A DNA stretch of 64,000 bases from Cherax quadricarinatus (lineage: Eukaryota; Arthropoda; Malacostraca; Decapoda; Parastacidae): NCBI RefSeq assembly GCF_038502225.1, contig NC_091323.1:27864845-27928844 (forward strand), written 5' to 3'. Shown piece after piece: positions 21,785-31,792 of this stretch. A program made the translations under genes and the position numbers. The notes below the pieces were generated by a model. That model made no database searches and was not told the DNA's origin. It saw only the letters and a program-made list of their open reading frames with translations. Each line of letters begins with the position of its first letter. Within the stretch, counting starts at the first letter, position 1.

Positions 21785-22680
21785 ACCTGGAGGTTATTCC
21801 GGGGATCAACGCCCCCGCGGCCCGGTCCATGACCACGCCTCCCGATGGATCAGGGCCTGATCAACTAGGCTGTTACTGCTGGCCGCACGCAGTCCAACGT
21901 ACGAGCCACAGCCCGGCTGATCCGGCACTGACTTTAGGTATCTGTCCAGCTCTCTCTTCAAGGCAGCCAGGGGTTTATTGGCAATTCCCCTAATGCTTGA
22001 TGGGAGGCTGTTGAACAGTTTTGGGCCCCGGACACTTATGGTGTTTTCCCTTAGTGTACCAATGGCGCCCCTACTTTTTATTGGGGGCATTTTGCATCGC
22101 CTGCCCAGTCTTTTACTTTCGTAGGGAGTGATTTCTGTGTGCAGATTTGGGACCATTCCTTCCAAGATTTTCCAAGTGTAGATTATGATATATCTCTCCC
22201 TCCTGCGTTCCAACGAGTACAAGTCAAGTGCTTCCAAGCGTTCCCAGTAGTTAAGGTGCTTGACAGAACTTATACGTGCAGTAAAGGATCTCTGTACACT
22301 CTCTAGATCTGCGATTTCACCTGCTTTGAATGGAGATGTTAATGTACAGCAGTATTCCAGCCTAGAGAGAACAAGTGATTTGAAAAGGATCATCATGGGC
22401 TTGGCATCTCTCGTTTTGAAAGTTCTCATTATCCATCCTATCATTTTCTTTGCACGTGCGATCGTGGCACTGTTGTGATCCTTGAAAGTGAGATCCTCAG
22501 ACATTACTACTCCCAGGTCCCTTACATTATTTTTCCGCTCTATTGTATGGCCGGAGTCAGTAGTATACTCTGTTCTAGTTATTATCTCCTCCAGTTTTCC
22601 ATAACGGAGTAGTTGGAATTTGTCCTCATTGAACATCATATTGTTTACCGTTGCCCACTGGAAAACTTTGTTTGTATCAC
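21785..22680 (-). mobile_element. LINE-alpha, 5'-truncated copy with open RT C-terminal ORF
   Basis: The minus-strand ORF (21806-22639, 277 codons) covers the region after the RT catalytic palm. Order: NEDKFQLLRYGKLEEIITRT, then VRDLGVVMSEDLTFKDH, then RLEYCCTLTSPFKAGEIADL, ESVQRSFTARISSVKHLNYW, LYSLERRRERYIIIYTWKIL, and the terminal RLGRRCKMPPI...ALKRELDRYL. This is the standard C-terminal layout of jockey/CR1-like non-LTR elements. It carries no catalytic Asp motif, because the copy starts downstream of it. The ORF is uninterrupted, so this insertion is younger than the copy at 52440. The 3' end is CCTGGAGGTTATTCCGGGGA in plus orientation at about 21788. Confidence 0.92.
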
Positions 22681-22689
22681 GGATAATTT

Positions 22690-23780
22690 TTTTTTAAATT
22701 TCACTTTATCTCTCTCTCCTTCTCTTTCTTTGTCTTTCCCCTTCTCTTTCTATCACCATACATTTAAATAATCTAGAAATGGGCCTATCATTTAAGAAAG
22801 CCAAGTTAGCAGATGACACAAAATTTTGGGACAACGCAGCTGAGTGTACGGAGCAGGTTGGAGCAGTGGTCAGAGATGTTGAAGTTGAGTTTCAGTGATT
22901 GCAAATGCAATATTCAGCAAAGGTGCTAATGGTCGAGCTATGGAGTGGTAAAGGTAGTATTAGTAGTGGCAGTACTTAGTCAACGGTGTTACTTAGGAAT
23001 GATTGGATGGGTACTGGATGGTCGGGGCGGGAGGGGGAGCAGGAAGAATCAGCGGGATGGTGTGTGAGAGGTGGTCGTGGACGGAGGTTCAGTGTGCTGT
23101 GGGTTGTCTGAGTGGGTGGATGTGTTCACCGGCTCCGTCACGCCCCGTCACTGGCCAAAACACCTCGGTAACACACCTCTCAACACACGTTCATATTTGA
23201 TGCCCTACACATCACATGAGGATGTTTGCCATGGTTCCTTGGTGTGGTGAGAGAATGACTTGACATGGTTCAACTGAAACACGTTTCCAGTCATGTAAAT
23301 GTATTCTCTTCACACGATTTCAATGGACAGATTAGTTTGGTATAGACATTTTTACTGTGATTTGGTACTCGAGAAACTCTACATGATATCTATAAAATGG
23401 TTTTTCGATGAGAACTTCAAAATTTCCGCCGATGCTGTATGTGGTGATTTTGTGATATGAGGGTCTCAAACAAATGCATTAAATGTATTATTTTGAAATG
23501 CAACAGAACTTTAAGTATCTATCAAATAATAATAAGTTTAACTGCAATTTTATGGTGATTTAATGCTTATGAGCAAGACTTTAATTGTGTTTTTAGTTAT
23601 GCTGTTTAAACCTTGCTTGGCAGTAATAAATAAATGAAATACTCTACAAAAATCTTTTAATGAGTTGGCAACAAAATTTGAACTTCATGAAAGTGAAAGT
23701 GACGCTGAGGCATCGCTTGTAGTGTCTCCAGGAAACACTGAGGATCGTGGCGAGAGTGACTCCACCAGCACAGTGTTGAC
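22690..23780. other. No gene recognised
   Basis: Includes a T/C-rich stretch at 22690-22755 and otherwise apparently unique DNA up to the 19/20-bp array. Confidence 0.45.
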
Positions 23781-23782
23781 AG

Positions 23783-26215
23783 TGATACTGCTGCACCCAC
23801 ACACATAGTGCTGCACCCACACACAAGTGCTGCACCCACACACATAGTGCTGCACCCACACACAAGTGCTGCACCCACACACATAGTGCTGGACCCACAC
23901 ACAAGTGCTGCACCTACACACATAGTGCTGCACCCACACACAAGTGCTGCACCCACACACATAGTGCTGGACCCACACACAAGTGCTGCACCCACACACA
24001 TAGTGCTGGACCCACACACATAGTGCTGGACCCACACACATAGTGCTGCACCCACACACAAGTGCTGCACCCACACACATAGTGCTGGACCCACACACAT
24101 AGTGCTGGACCCACACACATAGTGCTGCACCCACACACACACAGTGCTGCACCCACACACATAGTGCTGGACCCACACACATAGTGCTGGACCCACACAC
24201 ATAGTGCTGGACCCACACACACACAGTGCTGCACCCACACACATAGTGCTGCACCCACACACAAATGCTGCACCCATACACATAGTGCTGGACCCACACA
24301 CATAGTGCTGCACCCACACACATAGTGCTGCACCCACACACAAGTGCTGCACCCACACACAGTGCTGGACCCACACACAAATGCTGCACCCATACACATA
24401 GTGCTGGACCCACACACATAGTGCTGCACCCACACACAGTGCTGCACCCACACACAAGTGCTGCACCCACACACATAGTGCTGGACCCACATACATAATG
24501 CTGCACCCACACTCAAGTGCTGCACCCACACACAAGTGCTGCACCTGCACACATAGTGCTGCACCCACACACATAGTGCTGCACCTGCACACATAGTGGT
24601 GGATCCACACACATAGTGCTGAACCTGCACACATAGTGCTGCACCCACACACATAGTGCTGCACTATGTGTACACCGTGTATGTCAGGCCCATACTGGAG
24701 TATGCAGCACCTGTTTGGAACCCGCACTTGATAAAGCACGTCAAGAAACTAGAGAAAGTACAAAGGTTTGCGACAAGGTTAGTTCCAGAGCTAAGGGGAA
24801 TGTCCTATGAGGAAAGATTAAGGGAAATCGGCCTGACCACACTGGAGGACAGGAGGGTCAGGGGAGACATGATAACGACATATAAAATACTGCGTGGAAT
24901 AGACAAGGTGGACAAAGACAGGATGTTCCAGGGAGGGGACACAGAAACAAGAGGCCACAATTGGAAGTTGAAGACACAAATGAGTCAGAGAGATAGTAGG
25001 AAGTATTTCTTCAGTCATAGAGTTGTAAGGCAGTGGAATAGCCTAGAAAATGACGTAGTGGAGGCAGGAACCATACACAGTTTTAAGACGAGGTTTGATA
25101 AAGCTCATGGAGCGGGGAGAGAGAGGGCCTAGTAGCAACCGGTGAAGAGGCGGGGCCAGGAGCTAGGACTCGACCCCTGCAACCACAAATAGGTGAGTAC
25201 AAATAGGTGAGTACCTGCACACACAGTGCTGGACCTGCACACATAGTGCTGCACCCACACACAAGTGCTGCACCTGCACACATAGTGCTGGACCCACACA
25301 CATAGTGCTGCACCTGCACACATAGTGCTGGACCCACACACAAGTGCTGCACCCACACACATAGTGCTGGACCCATACACAAGTGCTGCACCCACACACA
25401 TAGTGCTGGACCCATACACAAGTGCTGCACCTACACACATAGTGCTGGACCCACACACAAATGCTGCACCCACACACATAGTGCTGGACCCACACACAAA
25501 TGCTGCACCCACACACATAGTGCTGGACCCATACACAAGTGCTGCACCCACACACATAATGCTGCACCCACACACAAGTGCTGCACCCACACACATAGTG
25601 CTGGACCCACACACAAATGCTGCACCCACACACAAGTGCTGCACCCACACACAAATGCTGCACCCACACACATAGTGCTGGACCCCCACACACAAATGCT
25701 GCACCCACACACATAGTGCTGAACCCACACACAAGTGCTGCACCTACACACAAGTGCTGCACCCACACACATAGTGCTGGATCCACACACAAATGCTGCA
25801 CCCACACACATAGTGCTGGACTCACACACAAGTGCTGCACCCACACACATAGTGCTGGACCCACACACAAGTGCTGCACCCACACACATAGTGCTGGACC
25901 CACACACAAATGCTGCACCCACACACATAGTGCTGGACCCACACACAAGTGCTGCATCCACACACAGTGCGGGACCCACACACAAGTGCTGCATCCACAC
26001 ACAGTGCGGGACCCACACACAAGTGCTGCACCTACACATACAGTGCTGGACCCATACACACAGTGCTGAACCCACACACACAGTGCTGAACCCACACACA
26101 CAGTGCTAAACCCACACACACAGTGCTGAACCCACACACACACAGTGCTGGACACACACACAGTGCTGGACCCACACACTGTGCTGGATCCATACACAGT
26201 ACTGGACCAGCATAA
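23783..26215. repeat. 19/20-bp minisatellite, split by a LINE
   Basis: Units CACACATAGTGCTGGACCCA (20 bp) and CACACAAGTGCTGCACCCA (19 bp) alternate irregularly over 23783-24665 and 25213-26215. The rightmost 200 bp shift to CACACAGTGCTGAACCCA. The many overlapping Cys/Val/Trp-rich minus-strand ORFs are repeat artefacts. The array is interrupted by LINE-beta at 24666-25212. Confidence 0.95.
24666..25212 (+). mobile_element. LINE-beta, 5'-truncated, inserted in minisatellite
   Basis: ORF to 25132 encodes the C-terminal end of a non-LTR reverse transcriptase: VRPILEYAAPVWNPHLIKHV, KKLEKVQRFATRLVPELRGM, SYEERLREIGLTTLEDRRVR, GDMITTYKILRGIDKVDKDR, then RKYFFSHRVVRQWNSLENDV. The 3' end follows at GGGCCAGGAGCTAGGACTCG, ACCCCTGCAACCACAAATAG, and the short tandem tail AGGTGAGTACAAAT. 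The open frame suggests a recent insertion. Both junctions are CA-rich repeat units. It is not autonomous, since endonuclease and RT catalytic core are missing. Relatives: 62485-62942, 45281-45350, and minus-strand 57600-57690. Confidence 0.92.
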
Positions 26216-26649
26216 TTGTCTATACCTCTGGAGCTCTCCACTCGGTATATTGTGGGCGATAATAGTAATAATACAGTAATTGCCGGATTGGTACGGGTTC
26301 ATTTCGGATACTACCCTGTGATCGGGTAAGAGTCTTCTGATCGGTGTCCTCTCCACATATTACGTGTGACTACCTACTTGTAGAGCGGACGCGAGTAAGC
26401 TGGTAGATATTCGCCTCAGACACCTCTCTTCGGACACACAGAACTTCCTCTTGAGCCTGACAGGGACACCTTTGGATGTTAATTGTGCTGGGTAACGTTG
26501 CCGTTGCTTGGGTTGTCTGTTATTCAGTCCGGATATTATGAGTGACTGGGAGGAGAGTGGAGACTTCCTGGGGTGGTGAGTTTCGAGGTTGATCGATGTC
26601 TGACTGACCAGCTGTAGGTGATATCTTGCCTGTTAATGCTCATATGCCT

Positions 26650-26705
26650 ATCGCTACTACTACTACTAAACTCACTCAAAATACTACTACTACTACTACT
26701 ACTAT

Positions 26706-26743
<38 letters not shown>

Positions 26744-26766
26744 ATAATAATAATAATAATAATAAT
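26650..26766. repeat. (TAC)n and (AAT)n microsatellite
   Basis: About 75 bp of TAC/TAT triplets continue into (AAT)n, which serves as the 3' tail of the adjacent SINE-A. Confidence 0.95.
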
Positions 26767-27024
26767 CTTTATTTCTACAAGTACATGATACAATTTATAC
26801 AGACCTCGCTGATATCAGTGCCCCTGGTTAATTAGGTTAATTTTGTTCCCAGGATGCGACCCACACCAGTCGACTAACACCCAGGTACCTATTTACTGCT
26901 AGGCGAGCAGGGATAGCAGGTGCCTTAAGGAAGCACTCCCAAATGTTTCCACCCGTACCGGGGATCGAACCACGAACCTCAGTATTTGAGCTGAATGCGC
27001 TTCCAACCAAGCTATGGGACACCA
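26740..27024 (-). mobile_element. SINE-A, near full length, tRNA-derived
   Basis: Read on the minus strand, the head begins TGGTGTCCCATAGCTTGGTT. An A box (TAGCTTGGTTGG, 27003-27014) and a B box (GGTTCGATCCC, 26961-26971) are 32 bp apart, as in tRNA genes and pol III SINEs. The body contains GGTACCTGGGTGTTAGTCGA and CTGGTGTGGGTCGCATCCTG, and ends in AAATAAAGATT with (ATT)n. Diverged copies: 2021-2310 and 52115-52290. The A/B boxes look intact, so it could still be transcribed by pol III. Confidence 0.88.
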
Positions 27025-27249
27025 TAAATGGCAGGACCTACTGTCTTGTTATTTAAGTGTGAAACGACAACCTCTTAAATGTTTTGCACACTGACAAGAT
27101 TATTGGTCTTTTATTTTTTATTTGTCTCATGCTATATGTATGACGACGGGCAAATCACACAAACTTCTATTCACATTCAGTGTACACTTTCCTATGTTTT
27201 CTTTTACAATTTTTAGTGACGTAACATTTCAGTCCAACTTAAGAGTTCT

Positions 27250-27295
27250 ATTGTGAGACCGAGCCGCGGGGAGCAGTGATCCCCTGAATCATTAA
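27250..27295 (+). pseudogene. Decayed LINE-alpha terminus
   Basis: GTGAGACCGAGCCGCGGGGA + GCAGTGATCCCCTGAATC parallels GTGGACCGGGCCGCGGGGGC + GTTGATCCCCGGAATG at 55030. Confidence 0.5.
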
Positions 27296-27299
27296 CACA

Positions 27300-28015
27300 T
27301 ACATTAACACTGCTATGTCACTTGGCAAAAATCATTTATGTTTGCTTAAAGTGTTATAGGTTGCTTGTCTTACCTAGCAACAATATTTGTTGTAAGGCAG
27401 CGAGCTATTATTTATAATGTTACTTCTTAGACTCCAAGTAGGTTAACTAAAAATGAACTCGAGAGCCTAGATTGAGGTATTGTTATATGATGAATATATA
27501 ATATCCATCCCCTCCTCTTCTGTTCATATTTTCCTTATTACTTCCACCTGCAGCTTCATAAACATACAGTATATCAAGAACCGTTATGGTTCTGGAAGTG
27601 AGTCTCGTGGTGCTCCACTAATTACGTCTGACACTTCTTATCCCTGAGATTCAACTGTTTGCTGGGTATTCTCATGTCCAGTGAAGTACACTCCCAGCCA
27701 CTCTGGCTGGATTCTAGTTTGTACATTAACTTATTAAGAGGGGTCTTCTTAAATGTTGTTTCAGTCTAATTACTTTTATCTATTAATAAGGTTAAGTAGG
27801 ATTTTTCCTCCCTGAAGCCGTAATTTTTTTAAAATCAATCTTTTTTTCTTTTCAAGTGGTTGCTTGCTTTTTACTTAATCTTATTAATTTGCAGGGTAAG
27901 TATCTTCTGTTTTCTTTATTTTAAAGAGCGGTAAGTTTGAACTTTCTTTTAGCTCTCGCAGAAATATTATAATGATTTATGCATTTTTTATATTTATGGC
28001 TGCAATCTTGTCTTA
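27300..28015. other. No gene recognised
   Basis: T-rich, apparently unique DNA. Confidence 0.5.
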
Positions 28016-28016
28016 G

Positions 28017-28397
28017 TGTACAAATAACCCACACATCGGAGAGAGGAGGAGCTTACGACGATGTTTCGGTCCGACTTGGACCATTTACGAAGTCACACTA
28101 ACAGAAAAGAGTGATGAAACCAGTTTATATAGGCGAGAGGGAACGTGTCGGGAACAAGAGAAGAGGAAGAAGCAGTAATGGTAGTAGTAGGGAGGTAATG
28201 AAGGTATTAGAAGAAATAGTGATGGTGGAAAATAAGGAAAGTAGTTTAGTAGCAAAAGAGAGAAAAAATGGAGAGTGAAGGGTGAAGGGAGGCAAAGTAA
28301 AGGTAGTAGAGTAGTAGAAGAATGGGACGGACCGAAATGTGGTCGTAAGCTCCTCTCTGCTATATACGATTATTTGTACATTGTCCCAGTCACGGCA
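28017..28397. mobile_element. FB4 fold-back element
   Basis: The left arm TGTACAAATAACCCACACAT ... GGAGCTTACGACGATGTTTC + GGTCCGA (28017-28074) is inverted in the right arm CGGACCGAAATGTGGTCGTA + AGCTCCTCTCTGC ... ATTATTTGTACA (28329-28380). The interior is purine-rich with no ORF. The region GGTCCGACTTGGACCATTTA + CGAAGTCACACTAA recurs, inverted, at 60332. Homologous element at 13314-13415. Confidence 0.82.
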
Positions 28398-28584
28398 TTG
28401 TTATTTCTTTGTCTTAGTGATTTGCTGTGGATACTCATTATTGACCTACATCTTATCTCTGCCGTCAGCTTCAGTGCCCAGAGTGAGATTTTATATGGTT
28501 CCCTTGCCTGTGATATTTGTCATTCCTTCATTAGTTTTAATGCCAAAGCTTTAAAATTTTGGGTAACTGGGAATCATCAAACCA

Positions 28585-28606
28585 CTTCCTCGTTTCAGGT
28601 AACTAT
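28585..28606 (+). promoter_or_regulatory. Weaker candidate recursive splice site
   Basis: CTTCCTCGTTTCAG abuts GTAACT (CAG at 28596-28598). The acceptor is good but the donor is imperfect. Confidence 0.25.
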
Positions 28607-28609
28607 TCT

Positions 28610-29535
28610 AATTAAGTTGTGAAGTGTTACTGCTATCACCGAGTTCTTTGCATATTTATCCTGCTATCTAACTTGAGTTTCCCACTTTATTCAGTCTTAT
28701 TAAAATACATACTAGGTTATTAACAGCATCTTTCTTGGAAAATATTACCGTCTCTTCACATAATTCTGAAACTGAAGCCTCGTAACGTTTGGCGCTTTGA
28801 TAGAATTGTTGTCTTTTCTCTGTTTCACGAACTTTTGAGATGACAAGTAAATCTTAAGTACATTTACTTAAATTTATCATTCACTTATCGTTATTTTCCT
28901 GGGTGTTCATTATTAGGCTTATTCTTCCCGTTCTTCCTCTTTTCCAATTTAGGAGACTAGGTGTAAGACTCATGATCACTGATCTCTGGAGACAGTCCCT
29001 TAAACCATTACTAAATATTAACAGATAAAGTGGTCGTTTACTTTTGAGGTTATCATGGTTTTGATTATATAATAAACACACGCATGGATCATTATAAGTG
29101 TCAATAATGCTGCATATATATATGTCTCCATAGCGTTGTCTCATTTGAACTGTCCGTGTCCGTAGGAAGTCATTTTAGCTGTCCGTTTGTTCGTCACGCT
29201 ATGTCATTGTGGCTGTCTGTGTGTCCGTAGCGCTGTGTCATTATCATGAACGATGGTGACACAAGGAGATAAATTGAGCTTCCGTGCTGGTCCATTTTTA
29301 CCTTACAGAGTGCATGTGATTTTCACCCAGTGAACGTTTTGTGACTCTCAGCACTTTGTTTGCTCCAGTTACACGCACTCTGAAGCTTCAGTCACTTACT
29401 GTTGTTTTATCTGATCTTAAAATATTCTGTTACTAACATGATTAGCAAAAAGTAGTGATTTATATATCTCCAATGTCAGTTATATTTCTGTGGTGAAAGT
29501 TGGTTACTTGTAAGAAAAAAAGTTTTTATACTTGT
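28610..29535. other. No gene recognised
   Basis: AT-rich DNA. A minus-strand ORF at 28881-29144 lacks recognisable motifs. Confidence 0.45.
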
Positions 29536-29539
29536 GTGA

Positions 29540-29690
29540 TGAAGGGTAACTGTGGTGAGGGATAACACATTATACTTCTGTGAGGCGGGATAACATATTA
29601 TACTTCTGTGAAGAGGGATAACACATTATACTTCTGTGAAGAGGGATAACACATTGACAGTATACTTCTGTGAAGAAGGATAAGCATCAG
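29540..29690. repeat. 28-bp minisatellite, about 4-5 copies
   Basis: Unit CTTCTGTGAAGAGGGATAAC + ACATTATA. The last unit carries a GACAG insertion. Confidence 0.88.
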
Positions 29691-29778
29691 AGCTTCTTGT
29701 TCTGTTTATTTAGTGACTGTTGACATATACATGCAAGAGATAACTGACACACGCATCTTTTGCTGGGGCTTCTCTCTC

Positions 29779-29782
<4 letters not shown>

Positions 29783-29830
<48 letters not shown>
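29783..29830. repeat. (GT)n microsatellite
   Basis: About 48 bp of pure GT. Confidence 0.97.
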
Positions 29831-29833
<3 letters not shown>

Positions 29834-29959
29834 AGCCAGGTATTATTCATATGTCATGGTTCGCATTAATCAGACATTCTCTATTTAAAGTGCTATAAAG
29901 CTTTATTTACAGCTTTATCAAGCTGTTTAGAAGGTAAGTACTCTTGCCTCTCAAGCGTC

Positions 29960-30800
29960 AGGCTTCGTTCAGGAACTGGATAGGTTCTTCAAGACGCTTC
30001 CTAAGTAGCTGCGCCGTGGTGCCGACATTGAACTGCCTGCTGCTAGCGCCAACAGCTTGACTGATCAGGTCCTGAACCAGGAGGCCTGGTCTGGTTATGT
30101 GAAAATTATATGGATAAATTAGACACATGTGCAACTCTTGGGTATCTTTATTGAGGAAACGTTTCGCCACACAGTGGCTTCATCAGTCCATACGTAGGAG
30201 AAACTTGAAGAACAGGAGGAGAATGAGGTAATCAGTCCCTCAACCTTGAGTCGATGTGTTCAGTCCATCAATCTTGAATAGAATACGGCATATGAGCGGA
30301 GAAGCAGCTTATAAACCGTATGGCAGGAGAGGTGCAGCAGTCATAGGTGGTGTCACATTTGTTCAATGTGGAAGTAGGTCGTGCCCAAGAATTAGGCAAG
30401 CGAAGAATTCCTAAGCATTAAGATCCCAAGAAGTTGCAGTGTCTGACAGGTTTGTAGATGAATGGTTCAGAGAACCGACATATTGATAAATTAGACACAT
30501 GTGCAACTCTTGGGTATCTTTATTGAGGAAACGTTTCGCCACACAGTGGCGAAACGTTGGACTGAACACATCGACTCAAGGTTGAGGGACTGATTACCTC
30601 ATTCTCCTCCTGTTCTTCAAGTTTCTCCTACGTATGGACTGATGAAGCCACTGTGTGGCGAAACGTTTCCTCAATAAAGATACCCAAGAGTTGCACATGT
30701 GTCTAATTTATCAATATGTCGGTTCTCTGAACCATTCATCTGAAAATTATATGGTTGGGATGCGGAGGGCGTGTTGACCCCTGGAATCGACGAGAGGTAA
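29960..30800 (+). pseudogene. LINE-alpha 3' end split by FB1
   Basis: The left part (29960-30113) runs from CAGGAACTGGATAGGTTCTT to GAGGCCTGGTCTGG. The right part (30755-30800) resumes TTGGGATGCGGAGGGCGTGT + TGACCCCTGGAATC. Together they follow the order GAGGCCTGGT - CCGGGCCGCGGGGGCGTTGA seen in intact copies. The 627 bp between are the FB1 insertion. Confidence 0.8.
30100..30754. mobile_element. FB1 fold-back element with 14-bp target duplication
   Basis: TGAAAATTATATGG occurs at 30100-30113 and again at 30741-30754, bracketing a 627-bp insert (30114-30740). Left arm 30114-30267 and right arm 30558-30711 are inverted over 154 bp. An internal 94-bp module (30457-30550, GATGAATGGTTCAGAGAACC ... 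CACACAGTGGC) is inverted as the last 94 bp (30647-30740) and partly repeats the left arm directly, so the left end lacks about 29 bp of the module. Arms carry GAAACGTTTCGCCACACAGT. There is no transposase ORF, so it must depend on enzymes from elsewhere. Confidence 0.9.
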
Positions 30801-31067
30801 TCGGGTGACCTTCAGGTAGATAGCAAAGGGGGTAAAGAGGAGGAATTGGTGTGGTTAGCTACGATGAAAGAGGTAAGAGATAATGGGATAATACATGAAG
30901 TAAAGGGAGGAAAGGGGGGGGGACTGTAAGAGGCAATTATGTATGGAATGGGGAGTTTAGTGTGTAGTAGCAATGACAAGGAGTGTAATGGGAATGTCAG
31001 GAGAGAGATAGGGGTGTTGTGTTAGTAGGATGGAGATGGGGAATGGGGGTCTACCTACTCTGGAGAG

Positions 31068-31128
31068 TATTCCGGAGATCAACGCCCCCGCGGCCCGGTC
31101 CATGACCAGGCCTTCCGGTGGATGTTGT
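31068..31128 (-). pseudogene. LINE-alpha 3' terminus
   Basis: GGAGATCAACGCCCCCGCGG + CCCGGTCCATGACCAGGCCT, about 60 bp, inverted relative to the copy at 18763. Confidence 0.85.
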
Positions 31129-31265
31129 GTTAGTATGGAGATGGGGAATGGGGGTGTTGCGTGTACCAGTAATTGTGTTCCGGACTGACACGATCATAAA
31201 GAATAATTAACTTGGTGTAGCAGCAACCATGTGACCTGTGCCCTACGATTATTATATACGTTACT

Positions 31266-31450
31266 TTCCCCTCGTTCCTCCCCTCTAAGCCTCCCCTCGT
31301 TTCTTCCCTCTAAGCTTCCCCTCGTTCCTTCCCTCTAAATTTCCCCTCGTTTTTTTCCTCTAAGCTTTCCCCTGTTCCTTCTTAAGCTTCCTCTCGTTCA
31401 TTCCCTCGAAGCTTACCTTCGTTTCTTCCTAAGTTTTCCCTCGTTACGTG
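31266..31450. repeat. Degenerate minisatellite, unit about 25-28 bp
   Basis: Unit TCCCCTCGTTCCTCCCCTCT + AAGCC, repeated about 7 times with T-run variation. Pyrimidine-rich on the plus strand, like the large array that follows. Confidence 0.8.
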
Positions 31451-31595
31451 CCTGTTTTGCTGACAATGTTTCTCTTCCATACCTGTCATTCACCCACCCT
31501 TATTTCCTTCCCCTCACCTTTTCCCCTATTCACCCCTTCTGTCATTTTCCCTACACTTAATCACTTCTCTACTATGTTTACCTGTCTTAAGCTGT

Positions 31596-31705
<110 letters not shown>

Positions 31706-31792
31706 TATATAATAATTCCATCGCTAGCACGCCTCCATATGTCCAGTAGAGACAGACACGTGTTATGATTCCAAACAGTGTGGCGGGTGCTT

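Noticed and set aside
23657..26356. Cys/Val/Trp-rich ORFs of up to 397 codons resembling a Cys-rich structural protein
   Set aside because: All come from CACACATAGTGCTG tandem units; parallel ORFs exist in several frames, and the array is interrupted by a LINE.
28275..28622. 115-codon ORF with hydrophobic segments
   Set aside because: Its first third is FB4 arm sequence, and the remainder is T-rich with no recognised motif.
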